From the NCBI GenBank assembly GCA_963678675.1, contig OY783201.1, positions 16,671,769 through 16,735,768 on the forward strand: a stretch of DNA of 64,000 nucleotides. The letters are read 5' to 3'. The translations under genes and the position numbers were made by a program. This document shows, piece by piece, positions 53,965 through 63,605 of this stretch. This DNA comes from Xiphydria camelus. Taxonomy: Eukaryota > Arthropoda > Insecta > Hymenoptera > Xiphydriidae. The notes beneath the pieces were generated by a model that was not told the DNA's origin, did no database searches, and was given only the letters and a program-made list of their open reading frames with translations. The stretch's first letter is position 1; the number at the start of each line of letters is the position of its first letter.

Positions 53965-55367
53965 ATGGCTTCTCTCCTTACCAATGCCGGAATGGACTCC
54001 ACCCGAGAGGCTCCTCAACTGGACAACGCCACTACCAGTATCCAGCTCGCGCCGCAAGCAAGTATCGTGCCCCCTCCTAACACCTCCAGCTCTTCGGAGT
54101 CCCTTGACGTGGAAATCCACCGGGTCAAAATCGTACGTGAAAAAATCACCTCTCAACTGTCCCAGATCGACACTCTTCTCGCTCAACTCCTTGCACGCAA
54201 AAACGCCGCCCTACCTTCACAGTCACAAGCCGTAATACCAGCTACCACCGAAATGGAAACGGACGCCTCCTCCTCTCCGGATCTCCCGGCAAACCCCGCA
54301 AATCCCAAGAAGCGCATCAGGACTTCCAGTCCCCCTGAACCCGTCCCATCGGACTCGGACTCGGACTCTGACTCAGATTCCGAAGCCGAGCTCCAAAACG
54401 ACTCCTTCCCCCCTCCCATCTGCATCAAGCAGAAGGAAAAATGGCCTAAAATTCACAAATTCATGGCTCATAAAGACATCCCCCTTAGACGCGCCCTCAA
54501 CACCTCCGAAGCCGTAAAAGTTTACCTTCACTCGGTCGACGATTTCCGCACTCTGACGTCCAAACTGGACAAGGATAACACGCAATACTCCACTTACCAA
54601 CTACAACAAGACAAAGATCTCGTTGTAGTTATCCGTGGCGTGGTGGAATCCTAGTCCGAGGACGACGTCTAGTCGGAACTCGAAACCAAAGGCCTCCCGA
54701 TCAAATCCGTCTACCGTATGCGGAATGGCGACAGAATCTGGCCACTGGTCAGTGTCAACCACGACGCAAAGTCCCCTCTAGCTAACACCATCTTCAACAT
54801 CCGTACCATCAACGGCCTCAGCATTAAAGTCGAGCCAAAGAGGAAAAACAATCAAACTCCTCAGTGCCGTCGCTGCCTAAAATTCCGTCATACGGCAAAC
54901 TACTGCCACGCCGCCTGGGTCTGCGCCTTCTGCGCAAAATCCCACGCCACCACAGTGTGCCCCACTAAAGACAATCCGTCTAAGTCGCCTACCTGCTCCA
55001 ACTGTAACGGCCCCCATCGCGCCACCTACCGTGGTTGTCCAAAAGCACCGCAATCTCACTCTGCTCCCCGGCAGAACATGACCCCCCCCTTCCACAAACC
55101 ACCACCACTCCAGTTCCACCGCAAACACGACCGTCTCCCAACCCCTCCCCCACCCAGCCAAACACACGCCCCTCTCCCAGCTCGTACGCACAGGCCGCAA
55201 GAGGCTCTTCCCCCCCTCCTCCACCGCCGCAGCAACCCAGCCAGACAACCCCTGCTCCACTAGCCCCGTCCCAAAATCAAGCAATCCTCTAGCTTCTTCG
55301 CGACTTCACCGCACAATTCACCACCCAACTCGCCTGTATCCTCCAACTACCACTCCCCCCGCAATAG
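53965..55367 (+). pseudogene. LINE ORF1 (gag-like, zinc knuckles)
   Basis: ATG at 53965. The N-terminal third is Ser/Pro-rich with a run of seven Ser-Asp/Glu dipeptides (SDSDSDSDSDSEAE). The middle (RMRNGDRIWPLVSVNHD...IFNIRTINGLSIKVEPKRK) is the PRE_C2HC-type domain. Then come three CCHC-like knuckles: CRRCLKFRHTANYC, CAFCAKSHATTVC and CSNCNGPHRATYRGC. TAG codons at 54652 and 54670 interrupt it. A frameshift near 55060 leads to SYAQAARGSSPPPPPPQQ and LLRDFTAQFTTQLACILQL, ending at TAG 55365-55367. This domain set is typical of Jockey-clade ORF1. Confidence 0.85.
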
Positions 55368-58010
55368 TGACTCACTAACCATTTTCACCTGGAATGCTAA
55401 CGGTATTCTAGCCTTCGGAAAACATAGAACTCTATTACTTATCCAACTCCTTGAAGATTCCGCAATAGACATCGCTTGCGTTACCGAGACCCACCTACAA
55501 CCACATCAAAAACTCTACATCCCCAACTTCTCCGTCTACAGGTGCGACCGTCCAAACTCCAAATACGGAGGCGTGGCCACAATTATTCGCAACTCCATCC
55601 GCCACAAAGCCATCAGCTCCCCCACCCCCTCCCTGGAGACGTGCGGCATCGAGCTCACCCGAAATAACAGCCCGCTAAAAATCATAACCTGTTACTCACC
55701 CCCGGACTCCAACAACCTCTCCGAAATACCTGCTCTCCTAAACAATAATACCCCCACAATCCTTGCCGGAGACTTTAATGCCAAACACGATTCTTGGGGA
55801 TGCCGGTGTAGAAACTCTAAAGAAAACTCCCTCCTAAGTCTTCTACAAAACGTCACAATTTCGCTATCGACGCACCAACAGAGCCCACTTACTTCCCCGC
55901 AGACCCTAACAAGCACCCCGACATCCTCGACCTCTTTATCACCAAAAACATCACCCTTAAAAAGGAACCCTGGACCTCCTCATTACTAAACTCTGACCAT
56001 AATCCAGTTTTCGCTGAAATTCCGGGCACCGCCACCATCGACCACCCATTAGTGTCCAAAATAGACTGGCTTGCCCTCCAATTTTACCTCGACACCTCCT
56101 CTTATAAATGCAGTAACATTCAAACCACCGCTGACATAGACACCGCTATCGAACTACTCTCGCAAGAAATACACTCCAAAATAAACCTCGCCACTCAAAC
56201 ATCACCGACTTCCGCAAATAAATACCAACTCTCTTTCTCCCCCGAAATCAGGGCCCTAATCTCTAAGAAAAATAGAGTGCGTAGACGGCTACAGCGAACT
56301 AACAATCCGGCCCTCCGTCCACACTTAAATTCCCTAAAGCGTAAACTGCACTCAGCTCTTCAACAAACTCGCGAATCGAAATTCGAAAAATACATCGCGG
56401 AAGCAGAATCAAACCCTAAACGCTGCTGGAAAATTGTCAAATCATTACGAAACAAACAACTCCACTCACCTCCCCTAACAAAAAATGGAGCCTCCTACTC
56501 GGCCGACGGCGATAAAGCGAATATATTCGCCGAATCCCTTAGAGAACAATGCTCTCCTTTCCCCATCCGTGACGAATTTCTAAACTTTCATACCACTATA
56601 AAAGATGCCGTTCGGAACTTTTGTCCAACTAATCTCGCCCCTGAGCATACTTCGCCCAGCGAAATTAGCCAAATTATTAAATCACTTAATAAAAACAAAG
56701 CCCCAGGACATGACTCCATTGCTAACGGTATCTTGAAAATTCTTCCACGCATCCACTTAGTAGCCACCTGTAACATCATCAATGCGATGCTTCGTCTTCA
56801 ATATTTTCCCACAGCTTGGAAACTCGCCACAGTAATCTGCATTCCCAAACAAGGCAAACCACTAAATCAAGCTTCTAGCTACAGGCCAATTAGCTTACTT
56901 TGCACCCTCAGCAAAGTAGCTGAGAGCGTCATCCTTAAACGCCTAAATAAATTCGTCTCCGAAACCAAAGTCCTCCCCGACTTTCAACACGGTTTCCGCC
57001 ATCACCACGGCACCTGCCACCAGCTCCTCCGGGTAACCGAATTTATTGCCGACAACTTAAATAAGAGTCAGCACACCTCCATGCTCCTATTAGACGCTAA
57101 ACAAGCATTCGACAGAGTTTGGCACGATGGCTTAGTCTACAAACTAATTAAATTAGATTGCCCCCATTACCTAATCGGCACTATTAAATCCTTCCTCTCT
57201 CTCGGACAGATCATTCAGGGTCAAGTCAGGTAAAAGCCTCTCCGACCCTCAACCCGTCACAGCAGGAGTCGCTCAAGGCTCCAAACTATCACCAGTCCTG
57301 TTCAACATTTACTGCCACGATATTCCCACGCACGAGAAAATTACTATCGCACAATACGCCGACGACGTTGCACTCCTCTACACTTCTAAAGCCAAGTTTT
57401 TCTGCTCCTCAGTAGTGAATAAATTCTTACCCACGCTCCTCGAATGGTACCATATAAATGGGGCTTCTCTCTCTTAATAAAACTAAATCGGAGGCAGTAT
57501 TCTTGTCCCGACGTAATATCCCCCCTCAAGAACTTCTAGTAAACAATCACCGCATCCCCTGGAGCAACTCGGCCAGATATTTAGGAGTAATCTTCGATAG
57601 GAAACTCAACTGGTCGAAGCAGATTACCTCTGTCCGGAACAAAACGATCGCCGCCTTCGTAGCCCTCAAATCCTTCTTTATTAACAAAAACATTTCCCAG
57701 CAAACGAAATTCAGAGCATTTAACGCGATAATTAGAAGCATCTCCACCCACCTTTAAAAGACTCCAAAGTACTTACATGAGACTCCTTCGAGGCTCGTTA
57801 AATACTCCCTGGTACATCAGGAACTCTCAGTTACTCAAAGAGGTGAACCTCCCCCCTTTAAACGAAGCCGCCGTCAAATACGCAGTCAATCTCAGAAATT
57901 CCATCAGCAACCACACCAACCCCTCCATCAGAGGTCTACGCTCTTACACTTGCAAATCTAAGGATAAAATCCGCAGGCCTTGTGCCCTCATCCCCAACTC
58001 TCTACACTGA
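55368..58010 (+). pseudogene. LINE ORF2: endonuclease and reverse transcriptase
   Basis: The EN domain starts LTIFTWNANGILAFGKHRTL and includes VTETHL, GGVATIIRNS and TILAGDFNAKHDSWGCR. A frameshift near 55855 precedes PDILDLFITKNIT and LNSDHNPVFAEI. RT blocks: NKNKAPGHDSIANGILK, SYRPISLLCTLSKVAESVIL, LPDFQHGFRHHHGTCHQL, LLLDAKQAFDRVWHDGL, then after a shift near 57222, VAQGSKLSPVLFNIY and the catalytic AQYADDVALLY. Past a frameshift at about 57455 come SARYLGVIFDRKLNW and a C-terminal region lacking about 40-50 residues near 57755. It stops at 58008-58010. Confidence 0.9.
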
Positions 58011-58904
58011 GTCAAGCCATGTCAAGTCGGACTCGAAATTTCCACTAAATCGCGGATTTCGGAAATAATAACTCTATTGCGAAGGGAATATGGCACTTAC
58101 GTTACCGTATTAATATTTCGTGAAAATTCTGTTATTTGTTAATGTTATTAACAATCAAACTTTGAAGCGCAATTAAAATGAAAAATCGTTTTCTCTTAAA
58201 CTACTTTAGACAATTACTTGAAATTTTGCACACTGATAAAGCAATGTTTACACTATCGAATAAATATTTGCTTGAGGTGAAATTGTTTTAAAAAATGTAT
58301 TTCGCATTAATTTTTTTAAAACTATTGCAATTTTTCTTGCGGTCTTCACGCTATAAAAAAATGAAACTTACATCAATTCATGCGGCAACCGTTGGCCTTT
58401 TATAATCTGCAAAGAGAACTTTGTACTTTTTCTCCATTCCGGAGATACGAAATTGTTTGTTACGCGGTGCGCTCGTAGATCGCGCGGCGCGCTCCGCTAC
58501 TGGCGTCCGCGGCAACTTGATGGCCGCGCAAACTTGAGCAAAAACCGTTTGAACTTGCATGAACATGATTTTCCGAGTTTGGCAAACATAGACAGTTTTC
58601 TTGTCAGTTTGCTGATGGTGCTCGTGCGGTATACTTGCTTAAAAACTATTCGGTGTTTCAATATCATTAAGTGAAAATGGTTCGACCGAAGGAATGTTGT
58701 AATCCTTTGAAAAGGAAAGGTCATAATTGTGTTCGTCATAAGTTGTTCCTCGCGCGTTACTGCCAAGTGGAATAAAAAATTCGAAGAATACATTGATCGA
58801 TATATTTGTCAAATATGTCGTAAGGACATGTATAATGATGTTAAAATTGCTTCAAATGTAGAAAATGAAGACCCAAGCACCCAAGACCCAAGATAGTTAA
58901 TACC

Positions 58905-59065
58905 GATAATTAATTGCTATACTGTAATACCTTCCAGGGAACGAATTGAATTTTTAACTAAATGTAAATATTGGATTTGAACAGTGAACAGTTATAATTA
59001 CTTGGAAGTTTATTCGTGGTTCACTATTAAAGAAGGTGTTACAGTATAGCAATTAATTATACAAT
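58905..59065. repeat. Small inverted repeat inside the giant palindrome
   Basis: ATAATTAATTGCTATACTGT...ACCTT is inverted as AAGGTGTTACAGTATAGCAA. The length is about 160 bp. Probably a MITE inserted near the centre of the larger palindrome. Confidence 0.65.
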
Positions 59066-59081
59066 AAAATATAAAAATAAC

Positions 59082-59675
59082 ACAGGTTTACAACAAAAAA
59101 AAAGTCCGGACTATTTGACCGGACCATGGTATTCCGAGGTATTTTTGCGTCCTGAATCCGATCCCGAGGTCATCTGAGCCCCATCACGTCAGAAAAACGA
59201 GATTTCGAAATAAATAAATAAGGAAATGGGACTGCCCTGAGCAGCACCCAGAGCATGACTCCAAGGTTCTAAGGCCATTACGGTCAGTGCTGGGTCCACT
59301 GTCACAGTGAACGGATCGCCGGAATTGGATGCCTTGACAGGGAGATCGTAATCCGCGAGATACAACGATCATGGCAACATTTTATCCACTGGGGTGGTTC
59401 TGTGATAGTCCCGGTCGAGATTTAGGACTTCATTCCAATGTTTGGAAGGTATTCAAGACCTAAACAGCTACCCTCCAACTCAACAGGTCGCTTGAGAAAT
59501 TGTCCCGGATCCAGTTCCAAAAAATGGTCATTTTAACCTCTAAATGACCTTGAAATCTCATTTTTCTGACGTGATGGGGCTCAGATGACCTCGGGATCGG
59601 ATTCAGGACGCAAAAATACCTCGGAATACCATGGTCCGGTCAAATAGTCCGGACTTTTTTTTTGTAAACCTGTGT
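59082..59675. mobile_element. Innermost palindromic element, AGTCCGGACTATTTGACC arms
   Basis: The arms ACACAGGTTTACAA...AAAAGTCCGGACTATTTGAC...GGACCATGGTATTCCGAGG...CTGACGTGATGGGGC are inverted over about 115 bp (59082-59205 and 59560-59675). The ORF at 59184-59372 has no family similarity. No certain target duplication was found. Confidence 0.75.
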
Positions 59676-60742
59676 AATTAGTAAACTCACTTCGTGCTTG
59701 GGTCTTCATTTTCTACATTTGAAGCAATTTTAATATCATTATACATGTCTTTACGACATATCTGACAAATATATCGATCAATGTATTCTTTGAATTTTTT
59801 ATTCCACTTGGCGGTAACGCGCGAGGAACAACTTATGACGAACACAATTATGACCTTTCTTTTTCAAAGGATTACAACATTCCTTCGGTCGAACCATTTT
59901 CACTTAATGATATTGAAACACCGAATAGTTTTTACGCAAGTATACCACACGAGCACCATCAGCAAACTGACAAGAAAACTGTGTATGTTTTCCAAACTCG
60001 GAAAATCATGTTCATGCAAGTTCAAACGGTTTTTGCTCAAGTTTGCGCGGCCATCAAGATGCCGCGGACGCCAGTAGCGGAGCGCGCCGCGCGATCTACG
60101 AGCGCACCGCGTAACAAACAATTTCGTATCTCCGGAATGGAGGAAAAGTACAAAGTTCTCTTTGCAGATTATAAAAGGCCAACGTTTGCCGCATGAATTT
60201 ATGTAAGTTCCATTTTTTTATAGCGTGAAGAACGCATGAAAAATTGCAATTGTTTTAAAAAAATTAATGCAAAATTCATTTTTTAAAACAATTTCACCTC
60301 AAGCAAATATTTATTCGATAGTGTAAACATTGCTTTATCAGTGTGCAAAATTTTAAGTAATTGTCTAAAGTAGTTTAAGAGAAAACGATTTTTCATTTTA
60401 ATCGCGCTTCAAAGTTTGATTGTTAATAACATTAACAAATAACGGAATTTTCACGAAATATTAATACGGTAACGTAAGTGCCATACTCCCTTCGTAATAG
60501 AGTTATGATTTTCGAAATCCGCGATTTAGTGGAAATTTCGAGTCCGACTTGACATGGCTTGACTCCACTAGCTTCGCACTTTGCGTTAGCGGCCTCTAAA
60601 AACGTTAGCGGGCCTCCTTCCTTCTCTTCTAGGTTTATAACCTCCGGGTTGGTAACCCGAGGAGGGGTTTAGTCGGTACGAATCCGACACTACCCTACTT
60701 ACATCTTGGGTGTCTTTCAAAGATTCCCCTCCTCGTCCGTTT

Positions 60743-60758
60743 AAAAAAAAAAAAAAAA
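60743..60758 (+). other. LINE poly-A tail
   Basis: Sixteen consecutive A residues directly before the 3' copy of the 12-bp target duplication, as expected for target-primed reverse transcription. Confidence 0.9.
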
Positions 60759-60770
60759 CGTGGGTGGCAC

Positions 60771-61661
60771 TCGACCTCCAGGGTGCTTCCACAGTCCTTC
60801 TCAGGACTCGAATAGACCGACCAGTCAGCATTTTTGCTCTTTTTCTTTCCCCTCGACCCTTCCTTGACCGCGGCGCTTGGCGCCTTCCACCGCTCCTTTC
60901 TCCGACCGCGACGCCTTCGCGCCTTCCACTGCTTCCCTCCGCGACGTTTTCACGCCTTCTCCGACCGCGGCGCCTTCGCGCCTTTCCTGCTTCCTTCCGC
61001 GGCGTTTTCACGCCTTCCCCGACCGCGGCGCCTTCGCGCCTTCCACGCTTCCTTCCGCGGCGTTTCACGCCTTCCCCGACCGCGGCGCCTTTGCGCCTTC
61101 CACCGCTCCTTCCCGCGGCGTTTTCACGCCCTTTTCCTCCACCTCCTTCCGCGGCGTTCTCCAGCCTTGCCCCGTTTCCTTTCACGGCGTTTTCACGCTC
61201 ATCCGACTGCCCGACTACCCATGACGTGGTGTCCCGAACTGGGGCACGCACCGCTCCGGAAGAAGCACGGAGGAAGGAAGGTTCGCTCCCGCCAACAGGC
61301 AGCGATCGTCCGGAAGTTGGCTGCCGGGCAAACCCCGTGGGCCCTTGACGGACGTGAAGAAACGGCCGCAGGACCGGCCCGGGTCATCGCCGAGTCGACC
61401 CAATCCCGGGACCGGGGGTATTTCACCGGCGCGGCGTTGCCACCTCCCGACCGCGTGGGACAGGCTTCCGTCTTGGCGGAGTTGCCAAGTCCTCCCCGAG
61501 CTAGGCCGGCGACCGACATTCCGACCCCGACTGCCCGGAAGCCGCCGACCCCCGGGAAAGGAATCGAAGAGCTCCTCGCCCGCCGAGCAGAGACGACCCC
61601 GCACGCCATTCGGAGACTCCTCGTCTGAGTGCTCCCTTTCTTTTCCCCGACGCGCGTGTCA
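60771..61661 (+). repeat. Gypsy 2 3' LTR, second part
   Basis: Continues the LTR from TCGACCTCCAGGGTG and ends CGCGCGTGTCA, matching 47487-48314. The tandem module array is slightly longer than in the 5' LTR. Overlapping ORFs on both strands mirror those in the 5' LTR and are not genes. Confidence 0.9.
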
Positions 61662-61739
61662 ACTGAAAATGATTAGCATTGTTTGATTTTTTTATCGATT
61701 TTTTCTTTATTCCGAAAATATTTGTGATATAAACAACAC

Positions 61740-61866
61740 GTTTGTCAGGTTTGGGAAAATAATGAAATGCGATATTATCCCTATCGAAACGACTTCCACA
61801 AACGGGGACACAGCAAACAAGTATACTCTTTGACTTTGTTTGCGATTTGACAACGGGAGACGTCAT
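61740..61866 (-). pseudogene. THAP-domain fragment
   Basis: ATG at 61866; reads MTSPVVKSQTKSKSILVCCV, then PVCGSRFDRDNIAFHYFPKP and DKRVVYITNI. The CxxxC pair followed by an F-H-x-F-P segment is the N-terminal half of a THAP (C2CH zinc) domain, found in P-element-type transposases and in host proteins. The second Cys-His half is missing: the sequence runs into AT-rich DNA before the gypsy insertion. Confidence 0.6.
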
Positions 61867-62030
61867 TCCTCCAACAAAAAATAATTTTTAAGTGCACGCA
61901 TAATGATCCAGCTATCAGTTTGCTCCAAGCACTGTTACCTTATAATAGTTACTTTTTCTGCCACCAGAGGTCATACGCCCATCGGTAAGATCCCAATAGG
62001 TACTGGTCCAACTATCCCGGACTTACCCTA

Positions 62031-62720
62031 TCAAATTTTAGAAGACTTCGTCGATGAAACGTGACAAGTTCGTCGGGCTATTGCATAATACGAATGGCGT
62101 TTTTAAGAATTCATATTGCCCATCTGATGTTACAACCACTGTACACTTGCGGCTCATTTCTGCGACAGGAACCTGGCAAAATCCATTCTTCAAATCGACG
62201 GTAGAAAATGCTCGTGTATAAGTGAATTGATGCAGTCCTCGATTGCATTGGAAATCGATCGCGCACGATTTTTCGGTTTAACTGTCTGTAATCTACGCAC
62301 ACGCGATAACAATGTGCCATCTTTCTTTGGCACAATAACAATGGAACTGGCGTATTCATTATCATTCGATTGAATAATTCCTGTCGTAACCAGTGCATTG
62401 ATCTGTGTATCTAAAATCTTCTTTTTTTTAGGCACTAATCTACGTGGCTTCCAGCGAACTAGTTCATCCGTGTTTAGAAGAATTTTCGTTCGAATCCTCA
62501 TCTGTATATTATTGCTCGGCTTATATTCTTTTATCAGTTCTTCGACAAACTCTTTGAATGGTTCTCTAACGTTGCTTTCTCTTGTTGCGGTGCAGTTTAC
62601 CTGTATAAGCTCATTAAAGTCGGTGCTTTCCTTAGCGTTGTCATCGTTTCCTCTTGTGTCATCTGCTCCGCTTTCTGCTGTCACTTCTTCCCCTTCACTA
62701 TTCGGTTTTTCCAATAATAG
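62031..62720 (-). pseudogene. Gypsy relic 1 reverse transcriptase, N-terminal half
   Basis: Minus-strand reading gives VRWKPRRLVPKKKKILDTQI, SSIVIVPKKDGTLL, DYRQLNRKIVRDRFPM, FSTVDLKNGFCQVPVAEMSR with the first catalytic Asp, GQYEFLKTPFVLCNSPTNLS and RFIDEVF. Frameshifts occur near 62280 and 62230, and a TAA follows DEVF. It ends exactly at the TA duplication beside the insertion. Confidence 0.8.
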
Positions 62721-62939
62721 CTTGATTATTGGGTACCCTCTTCAAATTATTTCCACGTCCTTTAACAACTCGTCACGACCGAGAATCGCTTAAAATGGCA
62801 TCGCTAGCATTGATACCACAAGTATTTCACTGTCATACCATTCTTTGTTAATCACTAATCGAGCTGTGAACACCCCGATTGGCTGTATTTCGATGCTACC
62901 TAATCCTGATAAATGCGCGTATTTGTCGCAAGTCTGGCT

Positions 62940-63270
62940 TTCCGATCGTCGCGTAAATATCCTCTCTTGTAAAATTTACATCACTGCCAGTATCGATCAA
63001 AGCTTTACTCATTATAGCATTAATCTCAACTGCAATAGGTCGCTTCGAAACATCTGATACATGAGCAACTTTTGCTTCGGATCTTGCTTCTGATATCTCG
63101 GCTACTGTGCATCGTGCTGCGATATGTCCTAATCTATTACATTTAAAACATTTCAGTCCTTTGTCTTTATCCGTACCTACAACTTTTTATATCATGCTCG
63201 GTTGACCCGCAATTAAAACAATGTAACTTCTTACTCTGTTACTTACCAATTTTATATTCCTTTTTGTCTG
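62940..63270 (-). pseudogene. Gypsy relic 1 gag zinc knuckles and aspartic protease
   Basis: Minus-strand reading gives KKLHCFNCGSTEHD and GLKCFKCNRLGHIAARC (two CCHC knuckles). Then follow SKRPIAVEINAIMSKALID and TGSDVNF, in which LIDTGS is the aspartic-protease active site. The gag body upstream is lost at about 63390. Confidence 0.8.
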
Positions 63271-63390
63271 CTGCCTTTGCATCAGCATGCTCTTTAATTC
63301 GATCATAAACTTCAAACTTCTTTTTTAAATCGCGTAAACTAGTCGCACTGTAAAACAGTATTTTATTTCCTTCGCGCTATCCTAGACGCC

Positions 63391-63605
63391 GTCTGCTGTA
63401 TATTGATAGTTCAGAATACCCATTTCCACGTTACTGAGAAGGAAGAGTTGCGAACGCGTACCTCCAGGGTAATGTGGAAATGGATCTTCTTACCTTTAGG
63501 AGTATTCAAAATTAATTTGTTTTCCCTCCTGAAGTTACTCATTAACTTCGCAGCAGATACATATTTGGAGAACATAAACAACCACTGAGTCACTGAACAA
63601 GTACA
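63391..63605. other. No gene recognised
   Basis: Boundary zone between gypsy relic 1 and the next repeat. Overlapping small ORFs on both strands have no family similarity. Confidence 0.35.

Larger units (their letters stand above)
58009..60565. mobile_element. 2.5-kb giant palindromic element in the LINE 3' end, CACT flanks
   Basis: The termini GAGTCAAGCCATGTCAAGTC and its exact inverse are flanked by CACT (58005-58008, 60566-60569). The arms of about 880 bp (58009-58895 and 59690-60565) are inverted with high similarity. Both carry the start of one ORF, MVRPKECCNPLKRKGH then RHKLFLARY, and in another frame KFEEYIDRYICQICRKDMYN with a CxxC pair. I do not recognise the protein. The centre contains further palindromes. 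Superfamily unknown. Confidence 0.8.
53733..60758 (+). mobile_element. Jockey-type LINE inserted in the 3' LTR, 12-bp TSD
   Basis: Target duplication CGTGGGTGGCAC at 53721-53732 and 60759-60770, with a 16-nt poly-A tail at 60743-60758. Contains a 5' UTR, ORF1 with zinc knuckles and ORF2 (endonuclease-RT), then a palindromic DNA element (58009-60565) in the 3' UTR. Without that insertion it is about 4.5 kb, a full-length size for Jockey-clade LINEs. Confidence 0.92.
47217..61661 (+). mobile_element. Ty3/gypsy element 2 with LINE nested in its 3' LTR, TSD ACTG
   Basis: ACTG at 47213-47216 and 61662-61665. The 5' LTR is 47217-48314 (TG...CA). It is followed by a primer-binding-site-like sequence, gag, pol (protease-RT-RNase H-integrase), a polypurine tract and a 3' LTR at 53468-53732 plus 60771-61661, which is split by a LINE. 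Much richer in GC than its surroundings. Several stops and frameshifts mean it is not autonomous. No env-like ORF was recognised. Confidence 0.92.
47119..61996. mobile_element. Short TA-flanked element carrying a THAP fragment (host of gypsy 2)
   Basis: The left end TTGGGATCTTACCGATGGGC and its exact inverse at 61977-61996 are flanked by TA (47117-47118 and 61997-61998). Removing the gypsy element leaves about 430 bp. That remainder contains the THAP-type coding fragment at 61740-61866 on the minus strand. The perfect 21-bp termini with TA suggest a Tc1/mariner-type mechanism; the THAP origin is inference. Confidence 0.75.
43725..62028. mobile_element. TA-flanked DNA element interrupting gypsy relic 1
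   Basis: The left end GGGTAAGTCCAGGATAGTTG and right end (reversed) GGGTAAGTCCGGGATAGTTG are inverted over about 25 bp through GGACCA. TA is duplicated at 43723-43724 and 62029-62030. The flanks rejoin the gypsy RT. Without the nested insertion, the element is about 43725-47116 plus 61999-62028, some 3.4 kb, and is itself packed with MITEs. No transposase was recognised in it. Confidence 0.8.
41818..63390 (-). mobile_element. Ty3/gypsy relic 1 split in two by a nested insertion
   Basis: Minus-strand order from 63390 is CCHC knuckles, aspartic protease, RT N-terminal half (to 62031), then an 18.3-kb insertion (43725-62028), then RT C-terminal half, RNase H and integrase (to about 41818). The RT is cut between its two halves, at N-L-I against K-E-K-K-I. 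The TA duplication matches the insertion, and the rejoined reading is off by one in an A-run. Multiple stops and frameshifts are present. LTRs were not identified. Confidence 0.85.

Noticed and set aside
54340..54390. Ser-Asp repeat as a separate acidic protein
   Set aside because: It is a low-complexity run within LINE ORF1.
60586..61628. Four long overlapping ORFs
   Set aside because: Same LTR repeat array as in the 5' LTR; not genes.
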